A stretch of 64,000 nt of DNA, taken from NCBI RefSeq assembly GCF_024139115.2, contig NC_085140.1, positions 431,581,240 through 431,645,239 on the forward strand, given 5' to 3'. Position numbers and translations under genes: made by a program. Position 1 is the stretch's first letter, and each line of letters opens with the position of its first letter. This DNA is from Armigeres subalbatus (taxonomy: Eukaryota > Arthropoda > Insecta > Diptera > Culicidae). The notes under the pieces are model-generated. The model saw nothing but the letters and a program-made list of their open reading frames with translations. It had not been told where the DNA came from and ran no database searches. This document shows, one piece after another, positions 46,425 through 58,500 of this stretch.

Positions 46425-46440
46425 GGCCTTTTTAGGGCTA
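46425..46440 (+). terminator. Decayed histone 3 prime stem-loop
   Basis: GGCCTTTTTAGGGCTA lies 32 bases after the H2B stop, where replication-dependent histone mRNAs carry a GGCYCUUUUCAGRGCC stem-loop. One C seems to be missing on the left arm, so pairing is weakened. Position and sequence support a true histone origin. Confidence 0.55.
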
Positions 46441-47603
46441 CAGCCACTTTCACAAAAAAGGGACAACGCTCGCATAAATCATAATTTTTGAAGAAAATTC
46501 CACTCCACTGCTACTGACGCCAACGTCAGCCACTCGATGATTTACCGCTGAAACACGATAGACGCCATCCATGCGAATAAATTTTTACTCCGTCTCCCTT
46601 CGAGGAGCGCTTTTATTGCTACCAATTCCAGCTGCTGTTGCCAAGTGGTTATGATTTGCACTTTGAAGAAAATTTGTCTCGGCTCTACCTCGGCTTGTGT
46701 ATAAAATGGTGTTCCGGAACCGTAACCGACGCCAATTATGCAATTAATTCTTTCTTTCATAAAATGTTGATCCTGAAAAGTCCAGTCAAGTACGAGACAC
46801 TGAAGACGACCTTTACTTTTGAGGTCGAAATACGTATCTGTCAAGGTACAATTAAATGGGAGAATTAAATGGGAATGTACAAAATCGTGTTAGGACAAGT
46901 GAAGACATTCCACTAAAAAGCTCAAAATAATTTTTTTAACCTAATTTTTCTTCATAATGCGCCTTTCTAATCACTAACAGCAATCAAGCGACGGTCCGAA
47001 CTGAAAATTTCTCCTGATTGCTGCTGCTGTCAGCGACGCACAGTGGGATGGTTTTCAAAAAAGTGGGACATTGGTATTATCGACGAAACTATTGATTGGA
47101 GACTTTTGACGTGTTCTGGAGGGTGTCTTTATTTTTAGAGCACTATATTTTAGGAGTAAGAAAAACTGACCTAAAAGGGTGCACCACGAGAATTTTTTTT
47201 TAAATTTTATTGATAAAATTGTTTATATTGTATGGAGACATTGTAGAAATGACAATTTCAAGACACTTTGTCGAAGACACCAACTTTTTATCTCTGAAGT
47301 GGAAAAAGTTATAGGGGTGCGAAGTTAGTAACCCCTTAAAATTAATTTTTTAGCTCTAACTTTTTTATTTAAATTTTTACATTTTTACAATGTTCTACAA
47401 AGTTTTAGGTGCTTCAAAAAAACATTTTGTCGTAGAAGAGTGCAAATCGCTATCTCTTCATTTTAAGGAGCTATATCAGATTTTATAGTTTTTTAACACT
47501 ATTTTTAATCGGGTATACCTTTCAGGGTAGCAGGTTGTAGCAGCTGTTATTTATGTCATTAGCTCCAGTAGCTCTTACTCTTTTGTTACATATATAAATC
47601 ATA

Positions 47604-47819
47604 CACACTTAAAATAAATCGCAGATTTCTGTGAAATTTCACCGAAATCTCAACAGCAGAACTGTTCGGTGAATAATTTTACAGATTTTCGGTGGTTTTG
47701 ACAGTTGAACAAAGGAAAAATCGCAGGAAATCGGTGAAATAATTGCCTCAAGTTCTGCTGTGGAGATTTCGGTGAATTGAAGCAAAATTCACCGAAATTT
47801 CTGAAATGATTTAAGTGTG
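47604..47819. mobile_element. TA-flanked MITE inserted in one arm, empty site in the other
   Basis: Ends CACACTTAA and TTAAGTGTG with TA at 47602-47603 and 47820-47821. The matching position in the opposite arm (TA at 49018-49019) has the uninterrupted flanks AAATCATAGGTGG (as complement), so the MITE inserted after the inverted duplication formed. Internal GAAATTTCACCGAAATC and TTCACCGAAATTTC motifs extend the inverted symmetry. Confidence 0.9.
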
Positions 47820-48029
47820 TAGGTGGATCTAAGTGGATTCATAAAAATATTCCGCAAAATGCACCTCAACTTTTTGATCCATTATTTTGTTTCTCGGTGC
47901 ATAATAGTAATCGTTATTTTTTACTCGTTAATTTTTCCCTGTACGCTGGGCTGTTTGCTGGTCTAGGTGCCGCGCTGTTGTTTGGAAAATTTGAATTGTG
48001 ATTCGAAAACGAGCCTTTTTAAATAATTC

Positions 48030-48800
48030 AGAGCGTATATTTATTTCTAGGGCACTTTATTTAAGGGGTGCACCCGAGAAAAAAAAATTTCTCTAAATTA
48101 TTTATCTTGTGCAGATACATTTTAGAGACGGAAATATTAAGATACTTTAATGAAGACACAAAATTTGAATCCTCATGTGAAGGAATTTATAATGGTGCAA
48201 AGTTGACAACCATTTAAAATTATTTTTTTCTTTTTACCTCATTTATTTAATTTTTTTTAACTTTTTAATGTGGAAAAACATTTTGTCGTAGAAGAGAGTA
48301 AATCGCTACCTTTTCATTATGAGGAGCGATATCAGTTTGCTCTTTCAAGACATGTTTTTCCGGTTGGCACTTCCATGACAATATGTTTTTTCGAAGCACC
48401 TACTATTTTGTAGAACATTGCAAAATGCAAAAAAAAAAACAAAAAAGTTACAACAAAAAAATTGTTTTCAAGGAGGGAGTAATTTTGCATCACTATAACT
48501 TCGCCATTTAAGAAATAGAAATTTAGTGTTTTCGAAAAAAATAAGTTGCCGTTTTTACGATGTCTCCATAAAAGATAAACAACTTGAGCGATAAGGCCGA
48601 TAAAAATATAAAAAAAAATGTTTACCACTTCACCCCATGCCCAACTCCTCCCCACCCAGCTCAGATTTGAAAAATAACATCTTGAGGGGCAACAACAACA
48701 TTTTAGAAAAAAAATGTGAGTTTTCAAAACACTCTTTAACAAATCCCAGAGTTGGCTGGTGAGGTTTCTTTTTCCCGTCAAATAAAGTACTCTAGATATA
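48030..48800. repeat. Inner diverged inverted pair of the Transib-like element
   Basis: 48030-48340 runs parallel to the start of the outer left arm (CTTTATTTCTAGGGCACT, GGGGTGCACCCGAGAAA, GAAGACACAAAATTTGAATC), and 48380-48800 is its diverged complement (CGAAGCACCTACTATTTTG, GATGTCTCCATAAAAGATAA). The inner pair is far more diverged than the outer pair, implying an older duplication enclosed by a younger one. A 149-codon minus frame at 48332-48781 is not recognised. Confidence 0.65.
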
Positions 48801-49592
48801 AATACACGCTCTAGATCACATCAAAAGGCTCGTTTTCGAATCACAATTCAAATTTTCCAAACAACAGCATGGCACCTGGACCAGCAGACAGCGTACAGGG
48901 AAAGATTAACGAGGAAAAAATAATGATAACTAAATTATGCACGGAGAAACAAAATAATGGATCAAAAAGTTGAGGTGCATTTTGCGGAATATTTTTATGA
49001 ATCCACTTAGATCCACCTATGATTTATATATGTAACAAAAGAGTAAGAGCTACTGTAGCTGATGACATAAATAACAGCTGCTACAACCTGCTACCCTGAT
49101 AGGTATACCCGATTAAAAATAGTGTTAAAAAACTATCAAATCTGATATAGCTCCTTAAAATGAAGAGATAGCGATTTGCACTCTTCTACGACAAAATGTT
49201 TTTTTGAAGCACCTAAAACTTTGTAGAACATTGTAAAAATGTAAAAATTTAAATAAAAAAGTTAGAGCTAAAAAATTAATTTTAAGGGGTTACTAACTTC
49301 GCACCCCCATAACTTTTTCCACTTCAGATATAAAAAGTTGGTGTCTTCGACAAAGTGTCTTGAAATTGTCATTTCTACAATGTCTCCATACAATATAAAC
49401 AATTTTATCAATAAAATAAAAAAAATATTTTTTTTCTCGGGGTGCACCCGTTTAGGTCAGTTTTTCTTACTCCCAAAATATAGTGCTCAAAAAATAAAGA
49501 CACCCTCCAGAACACGTCAAAAGTCTCCAATCAATAGTTTCGTCGATAATACCAATGTCCCACTTTTTTCAAAACCATCCCACTGTGCAACG

Positions 49593-51518
49593 GCCTCTCG
49601 ATTATCTGCTTTCGGCTGGAACTGCTGCTACCGGCGTCATCGTTGCGACAGTACTGTGCGATTCTCTTGTTTGCTCTCCTCTCCTGTGCTTGTGATGCAC
49701 ATACGGGATTGGTTGGTTCACCGAATTTTGACAGTGCCTGGCCTATTGTTTTAAATAAATATGCAAAATCTTAGAGAGTTCGTGGATCGATTGATACCAA
49801 AATCTCCTAAATCGTTTGGAAGACGGCTGAGATATTAACTTATACTGCCTGACCACTTTTGGTGATGGTTTCAAATTTGAATATCTTCCAAAAGAACGTA
49901 ATCTTACGTCAAAACAGCACTACTTGAACATAGTATTACCACCGTAACGACCTAACAAACGACGTAAAAATAATAAACAATAATTGTTTGCATTTATTGC
50001 AATATTTCCACTTCCACTAGTTTTGCATTTATTGCAATATTTCCACTTCAACACGCTAGACAAAGCAATTTTCTTCAGATCTCTATTAAAAAACCCGATG
50101 TAAATGTTAGTATGGCTCCGTAATATTCGAAAGAGAAAGTAAACAAAGAGAGCCTCTCTTTTGGACTTACGACGTTTTCAAAAATCACGCGAGAATTGAA
50201 GAAAAGAAAAGTGTAGGTGGGATAAAGCTTAAACACCACCCAGAAACATTTCGAAAACCACAGTGAAGTGCAAAAATAACGAGACGTATAAAGTAAGTGT
50301 AGTTTGTTTAAAAAAAATAATTCCGTAATCAATGTATTTCTAAATTCATAATTAGTTGTTGTGTCATACGTTACGTCATACAGGAACAGGATAGACACAT
50401 ACGCATTTATAAGACTGAGAGAGCCAGTAGTAGTCAAACAAAGTTGAGCACAACAGTCGGAAGCATCCCATCAATCATAAAGCGAAAATTAGTCGCAAAG
50501 GAAACGGTAGTGATACTTTTTTTTATCAATTTCAATAAAGGTATATTTTTGGAAAAATTAATAAACTATCAATAAAATTACACAAAGGCTGCAGATTTGA
50601 TTTACAACCAAGAGAGCTTTGGTCAGATATAAATTACTAAGATATTTGTGACGGAATGCTGGAATGCTCGTATTTCAGAGGTATCTTAAGAACCCAAAAA
50701 TCGACTGTGAAATCTTGTCCGATTGCAAAAAGATGTCTCATGCCTCAATGATAATGTTATAGCGTCCGTTGAAACCCGAAAGAGTTCAAATCGAATCATA
50801 GATGACTGAGATATTGATGTGGAAATATTTTATTAGTTTTTTAAAAATATGTCTCATGTTCGTAATTCACAGATTTTTCTGAAACCGATTATCCGATTGC
50901 AAAAAAAAAATTAGGGGTCCAGGGGTCTAAAATTGTGCAAATCGGTTCACAAACAGCTGAGATCTTGTTGTGACATTTTTGCCACTGGATCGTTTTCAGA
51001 CGCCAATCGTTTCCAAACGCTTTAAAGTTCAACTGCTGTACGTGGTCTACCACGAAGCATACGGCCTCTTCTGGTTTCTCTACTGTATATTATTCTCTCT
51101 TGATGCTCTCCGGCATACAAACAACGTGTCGTGCCCACTGTAGTTTGCCGTATTTTACAGATTCGATTTGACTACACGTTTAAAGCGATTATGCTGCCAA
51201 AATCGAATATTTTTTGGTTTCTCGTGATATTTTTTTTACTTATTGCGACACAAGAGCCGTTTCCTATATGGTTTTTCATAACCCGTACTTTTTAAGGTAA
51301 CCCTTTTAATGTAATTTACGCCGTTTATCACGCGAATGTTGGCATCTACATGTTTTTTTGCGTGGATTTTGGAAACTATCCGTTTCCGACAATAACTGTT
51401 CACGCGTTTTTGCGTGATTTTTTACTATACACGTTTTTGGATTTGCACGGTTTTTATGCTGTTTTGATATACAAGGGTTGTATTTTTAATTAAAAAAAGA
51501 AACAGCTTTTTTGTTGTA
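49593..51518. other. No gene; short tandem duplication
   Basis: AT-rich sequence. A 35-base unit with GCATTTATTGCAATATTTCC occurs twice at about 49987-50055. Other frames (for example 50075-50437 minus, 120 codons) are not recognised and have no supporting context. Confidence 0.45.
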
Positions 51519-52059
51519 TTAACCCTTTTGTTACCGACAGGGTACCCGGGTACCTTTTTCGTTTTCAAGTGAAATTTTTTTAGGGTTCTGAACATCGCAG
51601 GAAATTGAAACTCCGTGACATCTTCAAACTCGGCAAAATTAAGGTTTGGGTGGTACGAAAATGAAAATCCAGTAAGGGGGGGCTTGGGGAGGGGCTTCTG
51701 AATATTTTTACCCCGTAACGTACCGACAGGGTACCTGGGTACCCACGTTTTGGTATGACCATAACTTCGTCAGTTTTCAACCGATTTGGACGATTCCGTT
51801 TGCTATGGATTAAGAAATTCATCCTCTATCCGTTCCATGTCACATAGGACCGATCCGGATTACCTGGTTACCGGAGTTCCGGATTTGCTAGACCATGTCT
51901 CAAAAATGGAGAAGTTGATCTTATAGAATCCAAATGATGATTTCTTGTACCTGAGCTACCAGTTTCGCAGAAAATTCGAGGATTATGACTTCCCAACGTA
52001 TTAGGACCACGTGATCATATGGACTCGGAACGGACATCCCGGAATAGGTTCCCGTGGGC

Positions 52060-53185
52060 CCTATAGTGGCCGCAAATTCATTCCTGGCAATATGGGTATC
52101 AAAATTCTTGAAATTGTTTCGGGAACATGTTATTCATATAGTTGAAACCATAGGATGGATATGAACCGGAACGGTCATTCTGGAACAGGTTCCCGGAGGG
52201 CCCGTAGTGGCCAAAAACTCATTTTGAATAAACCCTAGCAATATGGGTATCAAAATTCTTGGAATTGTTCCGAAAACATGTTTTCCATGTAGTTGAGACC
52301 ATAGGATGGATATGAACTGGAATGGTCATTCTGGAACAGGTTCCCGGAGGGCCCGAAAGGCCCGTAGTGGCCAAAAAGTCATTTAGAATAAACCCTGGCA
52401 ATATGGGTATCAAAATTCTTGGAATTGTTCTAGAAACATATTTTCCATGTAGTTGAGACCATAGGATGGATATGAACCGGAACCGTCATCGTAGAATAGG
52501 TTCCTGGGGGGTCCGTAGGGGCCAAAAACTCATTTAGAATAAACCCTAGCAATATGGGTATCAAAATTCTTGGAATTGTTCCGCAAATATAATTTCCATG
52601 TAGTTGAGACCATAGGATGGATATGAACGGAACGGTCATTCTGTAACAGGTTCCCGGAGGGCCCGTAGTGACCAAAAACTCGTTTAGAATAAACCCTGGC
52701 AATATGGGTATCAAAATTCTTGGAATTGTTCTGGAAACATATTTTCCATGTAGTTAAGACCATAGGATGGATATCAACCGGAACGGTCATTCTGGAATAG
52801 GTTCCTGAGGGTCCGCAGGGCCAAACACTCATTTAGAATAAACCTTGGCAATACGGGTATCAATATTCTTGGAATTGTTCCGGAAACATGTTTTCCATGT
52901 AGTTGAGACCATAGGATGGATATCAACCGGAATGGTCATTTTGGAACAGGTTCCCGTAGGGCCTACAGTGACCATAAATTCATTTGGGAGAATCCCTGGC
53001 AATATGGGTATCAAAATTCTTGGAATTGTTCCGGAAACACGTTTCCATGTAGTTGAGACCATAGGATGGATATCAACCGGAACGGTCATTCTGGAACAAG
53101 TTCCCGGAAGGCCAGCAGGGGCCAAAAACTCATTTAGAAGACACCCTGGCATCAAAGTTCTTGAAATATTTTCGGAAACATGTTT
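52060..53185. repeat. 150-bp satellite array A, about 8 units
   Basis: CAATATGGGTATCAAAATTC recurs near 52088, 52239, 52399, 52550, 52700, 52849 (as CAATACGGG) and 53000, spaced 149-160 bases, with a partial eighth unit to about 53185. Each unit also has GGAACAGGTTCCCGGAGGG and ACCATAGGATGGATATGAAC. The open minus frames are satellite artefacts. Confidence 0.92.
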
Positions 53186-53249
53186 TTCCAAGAAGATGGG
53201 ACTGATGTTGGGTCATCAGGCTGAATGGCTGTTAGGCCGAATGGTTGTT

Positions 53250-53480
53250 GGGTCGAATGAGAAGTGAGGAGTGAATAGTGAGAAGTGAGCAGTGAGAAAT
53301 TGAAAGTAAAAAGTGAAAAGTGAAATGAGAGGAATGAGAAGAGAGAAGTGAAAAGTTACACAGTGTTGACCCGATTTTGTCACTACCCGATTTTATCTAC
53401 CTCCGACTTTATCACATTTTCGACCCGATTTCATCACGTTCCGCTTTTGTCACGTTTTTGACCCATTTTGCATCCATAAA
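53250..53480. repeat. Short-unit repeats between the two satellite arrays
   Basis: 53262-53350 is a degenerate GAGAAGTGA repeat. 53360-53470 is a degenerate GACCCGATTTTGTCAC repeat of about 25 bases. They occupy the centre of the piggyBac-like element, between the inverted arrays. Confidence 0.7.
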
Positions 53481-53639
53481 TTTTTTGAAAATTTCAGTCG
53501 TTTTTATATTTTGTAAATTATTCAGCAAACACCAATGATACTTACAGCGTCTGTGGTTCATTATAAATCATTTCTGAGTACCTGTCAAGAATTTTTAAGT
53601 CTTTTTGACAAGAAATAACGGGAAAAGAAGAGAGCAAGT

Positions 53640-54745
53640 GTTTCTTCTAAATGAGGGTCCCCTCGGAAACCTGTGTGAGAATGACCGGTCCATTGTCAAA
53701 CCATCTAATGGCCTAATAACCCAAAAGATCATGCTTCCGAGACAATTTCATGAATTTTGATACCCACATTGCCTGGGCTTCTTAAAAATGTGGCCACTTT
53801 AGGCCCCACGGGAACCTGTTCCAGGATGACCGGTCCGTTGTCAAACCATCCAATGGTCCAATTACTTATCAGATCATGCTTCCGAAACAATTTCATGAAT
53901 TTTGATACCCATATTGCCAGGGTTTCTTCAGAATGAGTTTGTGGCCACTTTAGGCCCCACGAGAACCTGTTCCAGGATGACCGGCCCGTTTTCAAACCAT
54001 CCAATGGTCCAATTACTTATCGGATCATGCTTCCGAGACAATTTCATGAATTTTGATACCCATATTGCCAGGGTTTTTTCAAAATGAGTTTGTGGCCACT
54101 TTAGGCCCCACGGGAACCTGTTCCAGGATAACCGGCCCGTTGTCAAACCATCCAATGGTTCAATTACTTATCAGATCATGCTTCCGAAACAATTTCATGA
54201 CATTTGATACCCATATTGCCAGGGTTTCTTCAGAATGAGTTTGTGGCCACTTTAGGCCCCACGGGAACCTGTTCCAGGATGACCGGTGCGTCGTCAAATC
54301 ATCCTATGGTCCAATTACTTATCGGATCATGCTTCCGAAACAATTTCATGAATTTTGATACCCATATTGCCAGGGCTTCTTCAGAATGAGTTTATGGCCA
54401 CTTTAGGCCCCACGGGAACCTGTTCCAGGATGACCGGTCCGTTGTCAAACCATCCAATGGTTCAATTACTTATCAGATCATGCTTCCGAAACAATTTCAT
54501 GAATTTTGATACCCATATTGCCAGGGTTTCTTCAGAATAAGTTTGTGGCCACTTTAGGCCCCACGGGAACCTGTTCCGGGATGACCGGTCCGTTGTCAAA
54601 CCATCCTATGGTCCAATTACTTATCGGATCATGCTTCCGAAACAATTTCATGAATTTTGATACTCATATTGCCAGGGTTTCTTCAGAATAAGTTTGTGGC
54701 CACTTTAGGCCCGACGGGAACCTGTTTCCGGAATAACCGTTCCGG
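53640..54745. repeat. 151-bp satellite array B, about 7 units, inverted relative to A
   Basis: Units repeat every 151 bases with high identity (CCCATATTGCCAGGG near 53908, 54059, 54210, 54361, 54512, 54663; a shorter first unit near 53763). Each has CCCACGGGAACCTGTTCC and GTCAAACCATCC. The complement of array A aligns along the whole unit, so A and B are the same satellite in opposite orientation. Repeated 61-codon frames are artefacts. Confidence 0.93.
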
Positions 54746-55508
54746 GATTAATTCATAAAATGGTCCTGTAACGTAGTTAAGTTATATTCTTTAAATTTCC
54801 AACGAAGTTTATTAGTCATCACGCAAGAAATCTTCATTTGGTTGAATATATATCTTCAATTCACACATACTTTGGGACTTGGCCCAGTGATTCCGGAATT
54901 CCGGTTACCAGGTAATCCGAATCGGTTCTCTGTAACATGTATCGAATAGCGGGTAAGTTCCTGCATCCGTAGCAACCAAAATCGTCGAAATCGGTGAAAA
55001 ACTGACTATGTTATGATCATTTTAAGTCCGTGGGTACCCGGGTACCCTGTCGGTAACGTAAGGGTGTTTTTTTTGTCGGTAACAAAAGGGTTAAAATTGA
55101 TTGTTTTTGTGATTAAAATCGGACTAAATAGCTTTTTTTTTTTCCAAGTTCGTTTATTTGGTAGGCTCAGGCGGGTATAACACTTTACGGAGCCATGGTT
55201 CTTTATGATATATACAATCAATATCATTTAATTTTTCAGTTAGTAAGAGAGGGGTAGAAGCCAGCGTACTCGTGGTGACTCGAGGTTAGTTTACAATGTT
55301 TAAGGATGGACGGGGCTATGGATTTGGGATCAGGGAATTTCAGCTTCTCATCCGGGTATTTGGCGTCAGGGACGATGTGGCGTGTCGTCGTGCTCGAGGA
55401 ATGGTTCGACTGGGAGCATCTTCCGGATGGCAAGAGCTATGGTGCTCTACGGAACAGAAAGCAGAGACTAATCACAAAAAAAACTTTGAAGAAAGAAAAA
55501 AAAAACTA

Positions 55509-58500
55509 TTAGATTTTGATATCAGAAGCACAAAGAAAACTATAAATGGCCTGCATATAGACCACATCACGATCTCCCAAAACATCTCGAACTTCCCTGA
55601 AGGGTTGTTTACCTCGGGCCACTAGGGTATCCAATAATTGCTCTCTGGAGGCGTCGTTTTCCGAGCAGGACCAAACTACGTGATCGATGTCATCATAACC
55701 GGCTCCGCACCTACATAAGTTGCTATCGACAAGGTTTATTCTGTACAGATGTGCGTTTAGTGAATAGTGATTAGACATAAGTCTCGACATCACGCGAATG
55801 AAGCCTCGACTTAAGTCCTCACCTCTGAACCACGCTCGCCCAGAAACTTTTGGAACTATAGAAAATAGCCACCGTCCAAGTTCGTTGTGTGTCCAATTTC
55901 TTTGCCAACTTTGAAGAGTACTCTGACGGACTAATGGGAAAAACTCGTTGCTCGAGAATTGTCTATCATAAACCTCACCTTCCTGTGCGCCCACCTTTGC
56001 TAGCGAGTCTGCCTTCTCATTGCCGTAGATTGAGCAGTGAGAAGGGACCCAAACAAAGGTAATCTTGAATGATCTTTCGACCAAAACACACATCTGCTCT
56101 CTTATTTTTGTAAGAAAGTAAGATGCGTGCTTAACAGGTTTCATCGACCGGAGTGCCTCGATAGAACTAAGACTATCCGAGAAGATGAAATAATGGTCTA
56201 CGGGCTGATTTGAAATTATCCCCAAAGCGAAGTTAATTGCTGCCAGCTCAGCAACATAAACCGAACACGGTTCCTGAAGTTTTCGGAAGGTGGTTGAAGT
56301 TACATTGAAAAACACCGAAGCCAGTGGATCCGTTGATGCGAGAACCATCAGTGAAATATCTGTTATTGCAATTGACATGTTCATATTTTTCAGAAAAAAG
56401 TGAGGGAATAGATATTTGTCGAAGATGATCTGGTATTCCTTGAATAGCATGTTTCATGGACAGATCGTATACAATTGAGGAACTGTCTTTGGTGAAGTGA
56501 ACTCGAGGGGGATTATAACACGGAAGACAAAGATCTGATGATATGTAGTTGAGATAAACTCTCAGGAATCTTGAACGACAAGTTAGTTCAAGCATATTAT
56601 CGAAGTTATCTAGAACAAGTGTGTTACTTGTTCCACATTTGATGAGTATTCTAAGTGAGAGCTCCCAGTAACGGTGCTTTAAAGGAGTGACTCCAGCAAG
56701 CACCTCCAGGCTCATGTTATGCGTTGAATGCATGCAGCCAAGGGCAATACGCAAACAACGATACTGAATTCGTTCCAATTTGATCAGGTGGCAATCAGCT
56801 GCTGAGAGGAAGCAGAAGGAGCCATACTCTAAAACAGAGAGAATAGTCGTTCTATAGAGTTTGATGAGGTCTTACGGTGAGCACCCCACCATGTTCCGGA
56901 GATAGAACGTAGAAAATGGATCCTTTTCCGGCATTTTGTATCAAATACTCAATGTGGAGTTTCCCGGTACATTTGGAATCAAACACGACCCCCAGGTATT
57001 TAGAAGATAAAAGATTGGTTGATGTCATCATTCAACAGCTTGAGTTTCAGTTGAGCAGGATACCGCTTCTTAGTAAACACAACCAACTGAGTTTTTGCGG
57101 TGAAAACTCGATCCCTAAATGTCTGGCCCCAAACAGTCAGACTATCCAGGGTACTTTGTAATGGTCCTTGCAAGACAGCTGCACATGGACCTCTTAGAGA
57201 GACCACGGCATCATCTGCAAGTTGTCTGAGCGTGCATTGTCCTTCCAAACAATTGTCAATATCTTTAACATAGAAATTATAAAGCAAGGGACTTAAACAC
57301 GAACCTTGGGGAAGGCCCATGTAGCTATTTCTGGAAGTTGTCAGAGTGCCGAGTGTGAAGTTCATTTGTTTTTCTGACAACAAATTGTACAAGAAATTAT
57401 TTAAAAATACGGGTAGTCCATTACTGTGCAGATTGTCTGACAGTACTTCAATGGAAACTGAATCAAAAGCGCCCTTAATATCCAAGAATACTGAAGCCAA
57501 TTGCTCCTTGTGCGCAAAGGCCAGTTGTATATCTGAAGAGAGCAACGCTAGACAATCGTTTGTTCCTTTACCTTTTCGAAATCCAAACTGAGTATTTGAT
57601 AGTAATGCATTTTGCTCGACCCAATGGTCGATTTTTTAAGAGGATCATTTTCTCCAATAATTTTCTCATGCATGATAGCATGGCAATCGGTCGGTATGAA
57701 TTGTGATTAGACGCTGGTTTCCCAGGCTTTTGAATAGTTATTACTTTGACCTGTCGCCATTCAGGTGGCACAATGTTGTACTCCATGAAACAGTTGTACA
57801 GGTCAAGTAATCGTCTTTTTGCGATATCTGGGAGGTTTTTCAGAAGATTGAATTTGATGTTATCGCATCCCGGAGCAGAGTTATTCGATGAAAGAAGAGA
57901 CATAGAAAGTTCCAGCATTGAGAATGGTCCACCCAAAGAACCGGGATCATTGACTGATTCTCGAAATAGCGGTTCTGCTGGTACGGAATCTGGACAGACC
58001 TTTTTTGCGAAGTTGAATATCCATCGATTGGAGTATTCCTCACTCTCGTTGGTGGCAGTGCGGTTCCGCATGTTGCGGGCCGTTTTCCAAAGTGTTGTCA
58101 TTGAGGTTTCTCGTGATAGTCCCTCGACAAAACGTCGCCAGTAGCTACGTTTTTTAGCCTTGAGAAGATTTTTGAGCTTTCTTTCAAGCCTCAAATACTC
58201 TTCGAAAAGCTCAGACCTTCCGTATTTACGGAAAGCCTTGAAGGCATCAGATTTCTCAGAATACAACTTAGTACATTCATCATCCCATCCAGGAGTGGCT
58301 GGTCTTCTTATGACAGATGTACTTGGAACGCGTCGTTTCTGGGCTTCTAGTGCGCTTTTTTTAATTAATTCGGTAAGGAATCGATATTCATCCAGTGGTG
58401 GAAGAACATCAGTTGATTCAATACCAATATTTACCGCCGATGCATATTTTTGCCAGTCAATGTGCTTCGTGAGGTCGAAAGGAACATTAACTGGCTCAGA

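Larger units (their letters stand above)
45640..46935 (+). repeat. Dispersed-repeat composite enclosing an H2B pseudogene
   Basis: Two direct copies of block B sequence (about 45645-45780 and 46500-46690, sharing CTGACGCCA, GCTGAAA, CGATAGA and CCATCCATGC) bracket the H2B copy. Block T follows at about 46790-46930 with TCAAGTACGAGACACTGAAG and ATTCCACTAAAAAGCTC. Block order and orientation differ from the 21.7-kb copy. Confidence 0.6.
47039..49587. mobile_element. Transib-like non-autonomous element, nested inverted repeats
   Basis: Ends are CACAGTGGGATGG and its exact complement, and the outer arms (47039-48015 and 48830-49587) are near-identical inverted copies. CACAGTG fits the Transib CACWRTG terminus (and the V(D)J signal heptamer). 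The flanks CGACG (47034-47038) and CAACG (49588-49592) are a 5-base duplication with one change and the C-rich, G-ending form expected of Transib. Between the outer arms lies a second, diverged inverted pair of the same sequence. No transposase frame. The left arm alone holds a 216-base MITE. Confidence 0.75.
51523..55090. mobile_element. piggyBac-like TTAA element carrying inverted satellite arrays
   Basis: Flanked by TTAA at 51519-51522 and 55091-55094, with ends CCCTTTTGTTACCGACA and its complement (TTAA plus CCC is the piggyBac signature). A GGGTACCCGGGTACC motif follows each end. Longer inverted segments near 51690-51890 and 54890-55070 share GGTTACC and GGTAATCCG-type sequence and TTTTCAACCGATTT-like sequence. 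Inside are two homologous 150-base satellites in opposite orientation. The 3.57 kb contain no transposase, so it is non-autonomous. Confidence 0.75.

Noticed and set aside
54053..54691. Series of nearly identical 61-codon frames
   Set aside because: One per 151-bp satellite unit, created by the repeat itself.
52060..54745. Regular 150-bp periodicity considered as a CRISPR-like array or tandem gene cluster
   Set aside because: Units are contiguous satellite without unique spacers, in a eukaryotic transposon context.
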